DNA from: an uncultured Prevotella sp. | GTDB taxonomy: Bacteria; Bacteroidota; Bacteroidia; Bacteroidales; Bacteroidaceae | Direction: 5' to 3' | NCBI GenBank assembly: GCA_900557255.1 | Contig: USSA01000036.1 | Coordinates: 1-22,148, forward strand | DNA: 22,148 bases | In this document: in pieces, positions 7,315 to 14,216 of the stretch | Numbering within the stretch: position 1 is the first letter of the stretch | Layout: each line of letters begins with the position of its first letter | The notes under the pieces: generated by a model | Database searches by the model: none | Told to the model about the DNA's origin: nothing | Seen by the model: the letters and a program-made list of their open reading frames with translations, nothing else | Program-made: the position numbers and the translations under genes

Positions 7315-8748
7315 TTACTTGTTATTTCTTTCGAAAACTTTATCCTTTGATGTAACCTGGGTAGGAGTTCCCACCTTGCCGCCAATGCTGCATTCACCCA
7401 TGTTTACCCCCATTACATTCTCGAAGCTGATGCCAGTCTTGGCATTCTTCACCTCAATATTATCGAAAGAAACATTAGTAACAGGCTTAGCCTCTGTACC
7501 CTGCAAAACCAAGGCTGCAGCGCTCACGTTGTTACACTTCAAACCATCCACAAAGATATTCTTCACGGTAGAGAAATGATGATTGGCCAACCCCTCGCCA
7601 GCATAACGGCTGGTTACATAGAAGAGATCTTCCACATCGCCAAAACTGCAGTTCTTTACGAAAACATTCTCCACAAAACCGCCACGGTCGGGATTGGTCT
7701 TGATAAAGATGCCACGCTTGCAATAACCAGCATAATCGCAGTTCTCTACGATGACGTTTCTTACTCCCGAAGACATTTCGCTACCGATAACTACAGCATG
7801 CAAGCCCTTGAAATGGCAGTTTCGGATGATGATGTTCTCTGATGGCATCTTGGCATTCCAGCCATCATTATCACGACCACTCTTGATGGCAACGTTGTCA
7901 TCGCCATTATCAAAAGCCACCCCCTCTATCAGGATGTTTCTGGAATACTCCGGGTCAATACCATCGTTATTGACAAGTTTGGCATCATATCGCAAATTAC
8001 GACAGATGATATTCTCACTCTTCAAGAGATGGATGCACCAGAATGGAGAATTGGTGATCTTCACGCCTTCCAGGGTAATTCCCTGGCAGTTGTAGAGCTG
8101 AACGAGCTGAGGACGAAGCCAGTAGCCATCTCCAAACTTGCGCTCACTTACAGGCACTTCCTCGTGATTCATCTTGCGGCTCAACTGCTGCGCTTTCTTC
8201 TGATTAGGCTTCCACTTGGCAAAGGTAGTCATGGCGTTGCCGTCGATGGTTCCCTCGCCAATGATAGAAACATTCTTACAGCCATAGGCATAGATGAGAG
8301 GAGAATAGTTGTAGAGGAAAGTTCCCTCCCAACTGGTATTAACGATAGGATAGTACTTCTCTTCTGGCGCAAACTTCAGGGTAGCTCCCTTCTGCAGTTC
8401 CAGACAGATATTGCTTGCCAGTACGATAGGGCCCTTAATATAATAGGTACCCGCAGGCACCACGATTTTTGCACCCTTCATCGCCGAAGCCTTCTTGATG
8501 GCCTTGGCAAAGGCTGCGCGACAATCGGTCTTACCATCGTTCTTGGCTCCGAAATTCTTAATCTGTAATGATTTCTCAGCAATCCTTGCACCGGAAATAA
8601 GGTTCAAGATACTGTCACGAAGAGTGACTCTTCGCTGCTCAATCGCAGTAGCAACCAAAGTATTCCCTCCTGCTACCTGAGCATTTCCCTGAAGGCTGTT
8701 GAATGCACAAAGGCAAGTCATAGCCATTAAAATAGTTTTTGTATTCAT
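7315..8748 (-). CDS. secreted GH28 polygalacturonase-family enzyme
   Basis: A 477-residue right-handed beta-helix enzyme. Residues 1-23 form a signal peptide ending GNA|Q, so the protein is exported to the periplasm or beyond; no lipobox is seen. The N-terminal part (about 62-125, NFGAKNDGKTDCR ... VPAGTYYIKGPI) is the usual entry of pectin-acting beta-helices. The GH28 catalytic signatures are all present: N-N-D262-G-I-D, G-D283-D284-N-V-A-I-K-S-G, H317 with IGSEMSSG, and R-G-I-F-I-K350. It should hydrolyse galacturonan or rhamnogalacturonan linkages. Exo or endo action and the exact glycan are not readable. It stands alone, without susC/susD or other pectin genes nearby in this window. Confidence 0.9.
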   Translation of the reverse strand: MNTKTILMAMTCLCAFNSLQGNAQVAGGNTLVATAIEQRRVTLRDSILNLISGARIAEKSLQIKNFGAKNDGKTDCRAAFAKAIKKASAMKGAKIVVPAGTYYIKGPIVLASNICLELQKGATLKFAPEEKYYPIVNTSWEGTFLYNYSPLIYAYGCKNVSIIGEGTIDGNAMTTFAKWKPNQKKAQQLSRKMNHEEVPVSERKFGDGYWLRPQLVQLYNCQGITLEGVKITNSPFWCIHLLKSENIICRNLRYDAKLVNNDGIDPEYSRNILIEGVAFDNGDDNVAIKSGRDNDGWNAKMPSENIIIRNCHFKGLHAVVIGSEMSSGVRNVIVENCDYAGYCKRGIFIKTNPDRGGFVENVFVKNCSFGDVEDLFYVTSRYAGEGLANHHFSTVKNIFVDGLKCNNVSAAALVLQGTEAKPVTNVSFDNIEVKNAKTGISFENVMGVNMGECSIGGKVGTPTQVTSKDKVFERNNK

Positions 8749-8775
8749 TATAGTTTGTTTTTATGATTTCGATTG

Positions 8776-8783
8776 CAAAATTA
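8776..8783 (-). promoter_or_regulatory. possible -7 box of the polygalacturonase gene
   Basis: Minus-strand TAATTTTG, matching TAnnTTTG, 28 bp upstream of the ATG at 8748. No convincing -33 box is seen, so the promoter is weak or activator-dependent. Confidence 0.45.
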
Positions 8784-8848
8784 ATAAAAAAACGCCAGAT
8801 AACTTAGAAAAAGACCTGAAAAATATCTTGTTTAAGTCAGGCTAACCT

Positions 8849-8940
8849 ATTCTTAGCCCCTAATTTTAGAAGGTTTGACCCATTCTTAGCCCCTAATTTT
8901 AGAAGATTTAACACATTCTAAGTCCCTAATTTTAGAAAAA
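8849..8940 (+). repeat. three tandem 33-bp repeats upstream of msrC
   Basis: Units start at 8849, 8882 and 8915, exactly 33 bp apart. The first two differ at 3 of 33 positions. The third matches over its first ~23 bases and then runs into the msrC promoter. The core of each unit is TTAGCCCCTAATTTTAGAA (TAAGTCCC in unit 3), which holds TTAG/CTAA inverted half-sites. The array fills most of the 256-bp divergent region between the polygalacturonase gene and msrC. No coding function is seen; protein binding is the simplest guess. Confidence 0.85.
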
Positions 8941-8944
8941 ACAG

Positions 8945-8952
8945 TATCTTTG
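8945..8952 (+). promoter_or_regulatory. -7 box of msrC
   Basis: TATCTTTG, 52 bp upstream of the ATG at 9005. The expected -33 region falls inside the third 33-bp repeat and lacks TTTG. Confidence 0.6.
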
Positions 8953-9004
8953 CATGGCATAAAATTCATTCACATAAAGGGATTTAATCAAATAAAAAGG
9001 CATC

Positions 9005-9475
9005 ATGGCAGAACATCTTATTATAAAAGGAGAAACGAAGGAGGAACTTTACGCCACGCTCCTCCCTCAGCTCAAGTCGCTCGTAGAGGGCGAAAGCGAC
9101 ATCATCGCCAATATGGCGAATATTTCAGCATGCATCATGGACACCTTCCACTTCTGGTGGGTGGGCTTCTACCGGGTCATCGACGGAACCCTTGTGCTGG
9201 GTCCTTTCCAGGGACAGCTGGCCTGCACCCGCATCAAAAGGGGCAAGGGAGTTTGCGGCACAGCTTGGGACAAGGCGGAAACCATCGTGGTAGAAGATGT
9301 TGAGAAATTTCCGGGGCATATTGCCTGCAGCAGCGCCTCCCGTTCGGAGATTGTAGTGCCTGTTATCAGGAATGGTGAGGTAATCGCCGTACTGGATATT
9401 GACAGCGAACACCTCAGCACCTTCGATGATATTGATAAGAATTGGCTGGAGAAGGTAGCAGAACTGTTCACCTGA
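9005..9475 (+). CDS. msrC: free methionine-(R)-sulfoxide reductase (GAF-domain fRMsr)
   Basis: A 156-residue cytosolic GAF-fold enzyme that reduces free L-methionine-(R)-sulfoxide using thioredoxin, repairing oxidised methionine. Family signatures are intact: WVGFY (about 52-56), LVLGPFQG, then C74, C84 in GVCG and C108 in FPGHIAC. The three cysteines have the same 10- and 24-residue spacing as the catalytic cysteines of E. coli fRMsr. SEIVVP and VLDIDSEH follow, also characteristic. Usual length. It is monocistronic, convergent with the esterase gene 4 bp away, and preceded by a tandem-repeat array that may control it. Confidence 0.93.
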   Translation: MAEHLIIKGETKEELYATLLPQLKSLVEGESDIIANMANISACIMDTFHFWWVGFYRVIDGTLVLGPFQGQLACTRIKRGKGVCGTAWDKAETIVVEDVEKFPGHIACSSASRSEIVVPVIRNGEVIAVLDIDSEHLSTFDDIDKNWLEKVAELFT

Positions 9476-9479
9476 TTCC

Positions 9480-10319
9480 TTAATATTCATTTCCCTCTTC
9501 CTTGATTACACTCGGACCATCGATGAGTTCAGGCTGAGGGGCATTTCTGTTCACATCACCATATGCTCTGCCCAGATCGCTCATCGTAATACTGATGTTG
9601 CGGTTCACGGGTCTGTCCTTATCTGAAAGGCTGTGAGAGAAGAGCCACTGATAGGTTTTCTTCAGATAAAACACGCGGGCAGGGGTACCGTGATTGGCAC
9701 CCTTCCACCAGTTGTATATCAATCGGGTATCCTTGCCATCCTTCACAAGTTTATCTACCACAACCTTCGATTGCTTGACTGGTACTGCCCTATCTGCAGT
9801 GCCATGGATAATCCAGAAAGGTAAATCGCCCAATCCACTCACATCCTTATACGAACAGCCGCCACACAGCGCCATGCCGGCAGCTATCCTGGCGGGATAA
9901 GTAGCACAGACATCCATGGTGCCATAACCGCCCAAGCTCATACCCAAGACATAAACCCTAGTAGAATCGCATGGGTAATTCTTTTTCACCCAGTCGAGCA
10001 TATCCATGATTTTCTTCGGATTCCAAGCTCCTCCCGGATTCTGCGGAACGATGGTCAGCGCATCGATATCGCGCCCCTTGACGATGGCATCAAGCGGTCC
10101 GTATCTTCTCACCTTATCCAGATTCTTGCCGCAAAGACTGGCACCATGCAGAAAGATGACGACAGGAGTCTGTTCTTGCGAATAGAAATAATCTACCGGC
10201 GTATAAACCCAGAAGTTGTAACCTCCCGGAATCTCATCTTTCACAGCTCGCAAAAAGTCGTAAGCCGACATTCTGCATACGGAAAGACAGAATAATATAA
10301 ACAAAAATATCTTTTTCAT
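9480..10319 (-). CDS. secreted alpha/beta-hydrolase esterase
   Basis: A 279-residue protein with a signal peptide (residues 1-19, MKKIFLFILF... ending MSA|Y). The alpha/beta-hydrolase triad is visible: S128 in GMSLGG, D176 in HGTADRAVP, H210 in GANHGTP. The oxyanion-hole HGA lies at about 58-60. The pattern resembles phospholipase/carboxylesterase and CE1-like secreted esterases of Bacteroidales, which often remove acetyl or feruloyl groups from plant polysaccharides; the substrate is inferred only. About 50 residues follow the last core element. It is convergent with msrC, with only 4 bp between stop codons. Confidence 0.82.
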   Translation of the reverse strand: MKKIFLFILFCLSVCRMSAYDFLRAVKDEIPGGYNFWVYTPVDYFYSQEQTPVVIFLHGASLCGKNLDKVRRYGPLDAIVKGRDIDALTIVPQNPGGAWNPKKIMDMLDWVKKNYPCDSTRVYVLGMSLGGYGTMDVCATYPARIAAGMALCGGCSYKDVSGLGDLPFWIIHGTADRAVPVKQSKVVVDKLVKDGKDTRLIYNWWKGANHGTPARVFYLKKTYQWLFSHSLSDKDRPVNRNISITMSDLGRAYGDVNRNAPQPELIDGPSVIKEEGNEY

Positions 10320-10382
10320 TTTCTTCCTTTTTTACCTGTTTAGTATCACGCTCCCTGTTTCATACCATGAACGTTCATTACA

Positions 10383-10414
10383 CAAAAGTAAGTAAATATC
10401 AGCATATTACCAAA
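10383..10414 (-). promoter_or_regulatory. promoter of the esterase gene
   Basis: On the minus strand TTTG (10414-10411) and TACTTTTG (10390-10383) are 20 bp apart. A perfect 10-bp palindrome, TGAACGTTCA, lies at 10368-10377, around the expected transcription start, and could be an operator. Confidence 0.6.
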
Positions 10415-10487
10415 TATCCTCCCTATATTTTTCTTTTTTTATCCAAAAGAAAGATTCGTTTAAACTTCCAGGTAGAAAGGCAAACAA

Positions 10488-10549
10488 CGATTACTTGTGT
10501 TAAAAATCACAAAAACCACATCGGTTCGCATTATTTTTATTATCTTTGC
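10488..10549 (+). repeat. promoter-bearing dispersed repeat upstream of the peroxiredoxin gene
   Basis: This stretch begins GATTACTTGTGTTAAAA and ends CATTATTTTTATTATCTTTGC, holding the -7 box TATCTTTG (10541-10548). It aligns along its whole length with 15972-16034 upstream of the small antitoxin gene. I read it as the same element family, serving as promoter for the peroxiredoxin gene. The -7 box excludes a start codon upstream of 10585. Confidence 0.6.
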
Positions 10550-10584
10550 ATTTAACAAGACATATAATAAATAAATATAGAATT

Positions 10585-11046
10585 ATGAATGTAGGAGATA
10601 AAATACCAGAGATTCTTGGCATTGACCAGGACGGACGTGAGATAAAGGCAAGCGACTACCGTGGTCGCAAGATTGTGCTCTACAGTTATCCGAAGGCTAA
10701 CACCAGCGGATGTACTGCTGAGGCCTGCTCACTGCAGGCACATAAGGAGGAGCTGGCTGCAGCCGGTTATGAGATTATCGGCGTGAGCAAGGACAAGCAG
10801 GCTTTGCAGAAGAAGTTTGCCGAAACCAAGGGTTTGCAGTTCCCTCTTATCGCAGATACCGAAACCACCCTACTGCAGGAACTCGGCTGCTGGGGCGAGA
10901 AGGTAACCTGCGGCAGAAAGACCATCGGAATACTCCGCACCACCTATCTTGTAAACGAAGAAGGTGTCATTGAGAAGATCTTCACTCCAAAGGAGATCAA
11001 GACCAAAATTCATGCAGAGCAGATTTTGGATTATATCCATCAATAA
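10585..11046 (+). CDS. bcp: thiol peroxidase, Bcp/PrxQ-type peroxiredoxin
   Basis: A 153-residue cytosolic peroxiredoxin that reduces hydrogen peroxide and organic peroxides with thioredoxin. The active-site region is YPKANTSGC43TAEAC48, giving the peroxidatic cysteine C43 and the resolving cysteine C48 five residues on, the hallmark of the Bcp/PrxQ group. Length and the downstream GVSKD motif also fit. A longer reading from 10546 is rejected because it would start inside the -7 box. The HD-hydrolase gene follows after 9 bp, so the two are probably co-transcribed. Confidence 0.93.
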   Translation: MNVGDKIPEILGIDQDGREIKASDYRGRKIVLYSYPKANTSGCTAEACSLQAHKEELAAAGYEIIGVSKDKQALQKKFAETKGLQFPLIADTETTLLQELGCWGEKVTCGRKTIGILRTTYLVNEEGVIEKIFTPKEIKTKIHAEQILDYIHQ

Positions 11047-11055
11047 AAAACAATA

Positions 11056-11583
11056 ATGACAGAATCAGATAAAATGATGACAAACAAGGAATTGATACTC
11101 GCCCAACTGATGAGGGCGATGATAAAATATGATGGTGGCGATGCGCCACGCATCCAGCATTTCGTGAAGGTACACGACTTTGCCCGTATGATAGCGATAG
11201 CAGAGGGAATGAACCAGAAAGACCTCTTCGTGCTCGAAGCAGCAGCCATTCTTCACGATGTAGGCATTCACGTTTCAGAAGCCAGATACGGCAACTGCAA
11301 TGGCAAGCATCAGGAAGAACTGGGTCCTGACGAGGCAAGAAAAGTACTGTCAGAAGTAGATGGATTCACAGCCGCACAGATAGAAAGAATCTGCTGGCTC
11401 ATTGCCCATCATCATACTTATAAAGATGTTACCAGCCTTGACCACCGCATTCTGCTCGAAGCAGATTTCCTGGTCAATTCCTTCGAAGACCACCTTGCTC
11501 CCGAAGGCATCATCACCTTCCGCGACCATGTATTCCGCTCGGAATCAGCTATCAGAATGCTGAATGATATGTGGGGGCTGTAA
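11056..11583 (+). CDS. HD-domain phosphohydrolase
   Basis: A 175-residue HD-superfamily protein. Metal ligands are visible: H35 (RIQHFVKVH), H67-D68 (AAILHDVG), a histidine group at 118-120 (IAHHHTY) and D137 (EADFLVN). The fold is known for nucleotide and cyclic-nucleotide phosphohydrolases; the substrate here is unknown. It follows bcp by 9 bp in the same operon. M7 or M8 are possible alternative starts. The 93-bp gap to the convergent carbonic anhydrase gene holds only a short palindrome (TTTTAATTAAAA, 11652-11663) and no clear terminator. Confidence 0.85.
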   Translation: MTESDKMMTNKELILAQLMRAMIKYDGGDAPRIQHFVKVHDFARMIAIAEGMNQKDLFVLEAAAILHDVGIHVSEARYGNCNGKHQEELGPDEARKVLSEVDGFTAAQIERICWLIAHHHTYKDVTSLDHRILLEADFLVNSFEDHLAPEGIITFRDHVFRSESAIRMLNDMWGL

Positions 11584-11676
11584 CGAAAGTTACTTTCTTG
11601 GAAAGAGCATCATAGAGGGAAGGTGAAAGTACAACAAACTGCAGTTATGTGTTTTAATTAAAATAATACCTTTATT

Positions 11677-12222
11677 CTATTTCACTTCTGTCAGTTTGCC
11701 CGTCTGTGAGTCAATGATATAGCCATGAAGATTGACGTCTTTTGGTACGAGAGGGTGTGTACGGATCGTATTGATGGTATTCCTTACAGAATCCTCTGTG
11801 TCGTGGAATCCCTCCAGCCAATGGTCGAGGTCGATGCCGCAAAGCCCGATGGTATCGATAACATTCTGATGGATGCCACGTTTGAGCATCAATTTCTTCA
11901 TCTGCTGTCCGTTCATGTGGCATGCACCGCAGTTGGAGTGGGCAATGACCATGATTTCCTCTACACCCAATTCGTAGATGGCTACAAGGAGACTACGCAT
12001 GGCAGAGTCGAAAGGACTGATAATCAGTCCACCGGCGTTCTTGATGAGCTTGGCATCTCCGTTCTTCAGGCCCAAAGCTGCTGGCAGAAGCTCAGTGAGG
12101 CGGGTGTCCATACAGGAAAGAATGGCAAGTTTCTTGTCTGGATATTTACTCGTAATATACTTTTCGTAAGCCTTACTGGCTACGAAGTTTTCATTATACT
12201 TGATGATTTCTTCTATAATCAT
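11677..12222 (-). CDS. beta-class carbonic anhydrase
   Basis: A 181-residue zinc enzyme interconverting CO2 and bicarbonate in the cytoplasm. The zinc ligands and activating pair are visible: C37-x-D39-x-R41 (SCMDTRL) and H95-x2-C98 (HSNCGAC). Between them lies KNAGGLI, a typical beta-CA segment. The short length and the region after HSNCGAC fit the small bacterial beta-CA branch. It is the second gene of a probable operon with the PHP phosphatase (34-bp gap, no separate promoter seen). Confidence 0.92.
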   Translation of the reverse strand: MIIEEIIKYNENFVASKAYEKYITSKYPDKKLAILSCMDTRLTELLPAALGLKNGDAKLIKNAGGLIISPFDSAMRSLLVAIYELGVEEIMVIAHSNCGACHMNGQQMKKLMLKRGIHQNVIDTIGLCGIDLDHWLEGFHDTEDSVRNTINTIRTHPLVPKDVNLHGYIIDSQTGKLTEVK

Positions 12223-12256
12223 AGTCGTGTAAATTGAAATGTGAAACTAAATTTTT

Positions 12257-12979
12257 CTATTTTTCAGGGGTTGGCTTGAGGTAAGCCATGAATTTCTCTG
12301 GCTGATAGTTGAGAACCAGCTCATCCGGGAACTCTGCTTTTTCTACCAGTGGCATAATGTTGCTGTAGTCGGCAATCATCGTAGAGAAGTGGGCATCACT
12401 TCCGAAGATGACTGGAGTTTCATACTTCTTGGCAAGTTCCAGCAGTTCCAGATTATTGGGAGCAGCCACAGTCTTGTGGCGGATGGGAGCCATGGAATGG
12501 TTGTTGATTTCAAGCAAGGTATGCGTCTCCCTGGAAACTTTCATGAGTTCCTCGAAATCCAGTTCTGCCGTACCATCGCCGGGATGAGAGATAATCTGCA
12601 CGAAGGGATTGCGCATGGCATTGATGACACCCTGCGTATTCTCCTCCTTACTTCCTCCCTGCCAGCAAAGGCTATGGATGCCTGCTATTCGGATATCCAG
12701 CATACGCCAGTAATCCTCGTCGAGATCGATATCTCCCATCGTATTGAGGATGTTGAGTTCTGCTCCAAGCATCAGTTTGATTCCATAGAGCTGGCGTGGA
12801 ACACAATGAAGGTTTCTGAAATAGATAGGATCACAGGTACCCGGGATATTGGGACCGTGCTCTGTGATTCCCAAGATATCCAACCCTTTCTCCTTTGCTG
12901 TCAAGGTCATTTCCTGCAAACTACTGAAAGCATGACCTGATGCTATTGTATGTGTATGAACGTCTAATAATGTTTCCAT
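12257..12979 (-). CDS. PHP-domain phosphatase, YcdX type
   Basis: A 240-residue metal-dependent phosphatase. PHP motifs are in order: H8-T-H10-T, E40-H41-G, G-A-E74, H102, S-H132-P-G-D and G-S-D195-A-H197-F. Together these supply the trinuclear metal site. The length (about 240) and the short form without polymerase or histidinol signatures match the YcdX group; the natural substrate is not known. It is the first gene of the unit that continues with carbonic anhydrase. Because H8 and H10 are needed, the start cannot be later than this ATG, although the -7 box lies only 5 bp upstream of it. Confidence 0.88.
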   Translation of the reverse strand: METLLDVHTHTIASGHAFSSLQEMTLTAKEKGLDILGITEHGPNIPGTCDPIYFRNLHCVPRQLYGIKLMLGAELNILNTMGDIDLDEDYWRMLDIRIAGIHSLCWQGGSKEENTQGVINAMRNPFVQIISHPGDGTAELDFEELMKVSRETHTLLEINNHSMAPIRHKTVAAPNNLELLELAKKYETPVIFGSDAHFSTMIADYSNIMPLVEKAEFPDELVLNYQPEKFMAYLKPTPEK

Positions 12980-12983
12980 GGTG

Positions 12984-12991
12984 CAAAGGTA
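12984..12991 (-). promoter_or_regulatory. -7 box of the PHP phosphatase/carbonic anhydrase unit
   Basis: Minus-strand TACCTTTG ends 4 bp before the ATG at 12979. Transcription would then begin at or next to the start codon, giving a leaderless mRNA. No well-spaced -33 box is seen, so a different upstream promoter is possible. Confidence 0.5.
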
Positions 12992-13091
12992 ATGATATTT
13001 ACTAAGAATGTAAGAGAAACAACTATTAATTAATCAAAATTTGTTTTTACGGATATTTAAATTAATAATAAATCACCATTTTATGTTGGTT

Positions 13092-13622
13092 TTATTCAGC
13101 TTCAAGCTCCAATAACTTTCTCTTTGCGTCCAATCCTCCGGCAAAACCTGTAAGGGAATGATTGCTTCCGATAACTCGATGGCAGGGAACGAAAATGCTG
13201 ATGCCATTAGCTCCGATGGCACTTGCCACGGCTCTGATGCCGTTAGCTTTGCCTATACTTATAGCTATTTCCTTATAGCTTCTTGTCTCTCCATAGGGTA
13301 TTTCGAGCAATGCATGCCATACTTTTTTCTGAAAATCAGTTCCTACAGGATGCAACGGAATATCAAATATCTTGCGGTTACCGGCAAAATATTCATCCAA
13401 TTGCTTTTTGGTCTGATCCAGGATTGGGGATGCTCCTATCTTGAAATCAGCCTTCATATACCGCAAAAGCCGATGCTTATTGCGCTCTGCACATGGCATT
13501 TCATTCCAATCACAAAGGCACAGCTCGTCACCCATCGATGCCAAGATGATTTCTCCGCAAGGCGAATTGTAATATTGAATGTTTACTTGCTTCATTGTCT
13601 TAAACTGATATTTTTTGTTCAT
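13092..13622 (-). CDS. ogt: methylated-DNA-[protein]-cysteine S-methyltransferase
   Basis: A suicide DNA-repair protein that moves the alkyl group from O6-alkylguanine to its own cysteine. The active site is V-P-C147-H-R-V-I. Before it are the helix-turn-helix region (YGETRSYKEIA, then IGKANGIRAVASAIGAN with an arginine-finger R130), and an N-terminal ribonuclease-like domain from about residue 12. A start at M10 (position 13595, MKQVNIQYY) fits the family as well as the first ATG; the upstream promoter allows either. It has a single-gene layout with its own promoter. Confidence 0.92.
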   Translation of the reverse strand: MNKKYQFKTMKQVNIQYYNSPCGEIILASMGDELCLCDWNEMPCAERNKHRLLRYMKADFKIGASPILDQTKKQLDEYFAGNRKIFDIPLHPVGTDFQKKVWHALLEIPYGETRSYKEIAISIGKANGIRAVASAIGANGISIFVPCHRVIGSNHSLTGFAGGLDAKRKLLELEAE

Positions 13623-13716
13623 AAATCATATAGGTAAAAGAGGTATGAGAAAACTGTTTGACGAATCTCATATTTAACCACCATACTAAGTAGTGTATTA
13701 TATTGTTCTTTTCATG

Positions 13717-13747
13717 CAAAGGTAACAAATATTTATAGATTACACAA
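13717..13747 (-). promoter_or_regulatory. promoter of the methyltransferase gene
   Basis: Minus-strand TTG (13747-13745) and TACCTTTG (13724-13717), 20 bp apart, about 90 bp upstream of the first ATG. The region 13748-13860 between this promoter and the repeat arrays shows nothing I can name. Confidence 0.6.
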
Positions 13748-13860
13748 GACGTTTGTTGAAATAGAACAAAAGCAAACGAACGTTATAAAAGGAAGATGCT
13801 GTATGTTTGGATTGAATGAGAGCACCCAATATATCATAGAAGTATCATCATTTTACGATT

Positions 13861-13929
13861 GTACAACTAAAGAGTGTATAGTTGTACAACTAAAGAGGTT
13901 ATAGCTGTACGACTAAAAGGTGTTGTCAC
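13861..13929 (+). repeat. three tandem 23-bp repeats
   Basis: Units start at 13861, 13884 and 13907 with GTACAACTAAAG, GTACAACTAAAG and GTACGACTAAAA, exactly 23 bp apart. TTGTACAA at the first two junctions is palindromic. A fourth degenerate unit (GTACTCTAAAAG) reappears at 14028-14039, after the hairpin cluster and directly before the 22-bp array. Confidence 0.85.
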
Positions 13930-14006
13930 TAGGCTCAGCAGAGGTGCTGACTGCAGTCAGCAGACCTGCTGACTAGGCTCGGCAGAGCTGCTGAGCCTAG
14001 TGGCAA
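13923..14006. repeat. nested CAGCAG/CTGCTG hairpin cluster
   Basis: CACTAGGCTCAGCAG (13927-13941) is the exact reverse complement of 13988-14002. With flanking pairs and one G-U, the outer stem spans 13923-14006. Inside are a perfect 18-bp palindrome (13945-13962), an 8-bp stem GTCAGCAG/CTGCTGAC (13956-13973) and a 10-bp stem with one mismatch (13977-13998). Several folds compete. It is GC-richer than its surroundings and splits the 23-bp array, as if inserted. Function unknown. Confidence 0.85.
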
Positions 14007-14039
14007 TGTCTGAGAAGGTATATGCCTGTACTCTAAAAG

Positions 14040-14215
14040 ACGCTTGTTTTGACTCCTGGAAACGCTTCTTTTAACTCTCGGATACGCTTCTTTTAACTCT
14101 CGGATACGCATCCTTCAACGAGAAGAGACGCTTCATTCGAGATTAGGAAACGATTCATTCAATATAAGGAAACGATTCCGTCAACCTAAAGAGCCGTTTC
14201 AACAACTACGTCTTA
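14040..14215 (+). repeat. eight tandem 22-bp degenerate repeats
   Basis: Units start at 14040, 14062, 14084, 14106, 14128, 14150, 14172 and 14194, strictly 22 bp apart. Each begins ACGCTTC, ACGATTC or a close variant (CCGTTTC in the last). Units 2 and 3 are identical over all 22 bp; the others keep mainly the first seven bases. The array ends one base before the stop codon of the HU-HIG gene, so it would be the 3' untranslated region of its mRNA. Twenty-two is not a multiple of three, so this is not a hidden coding repeat. The spacing of about two helical turns puts the conserved heptamers on one face of DNA. Confidence 0.88.
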
Positions 14216-14216
14216 G

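Noticed and set aside
7124..7579. Plus-strand frame across the NUDIX/polygalacturonase boundary
   Set aside because: It overlaps two clear minus-strand genes and their promoter, and shows no family signature.
10367..10555. Small plus-strand frame upstream of the peroxiredoxin
   Set aside because: It spans the esterase promoter and the peroxiredoxin promoter and encodes a low-complexity peptide.
10546..10584. N-terminal extension of the peroxiredoxin
   Set aside because: The extended frame begins inside the -7 box at 10541-10548 and adds residues not found in Bcp proteins.
14040..14215. CRISPR array
   Set aside because: The units are contiguous and degenerate with no repeat/spacer alternation, and no cas genes are present.
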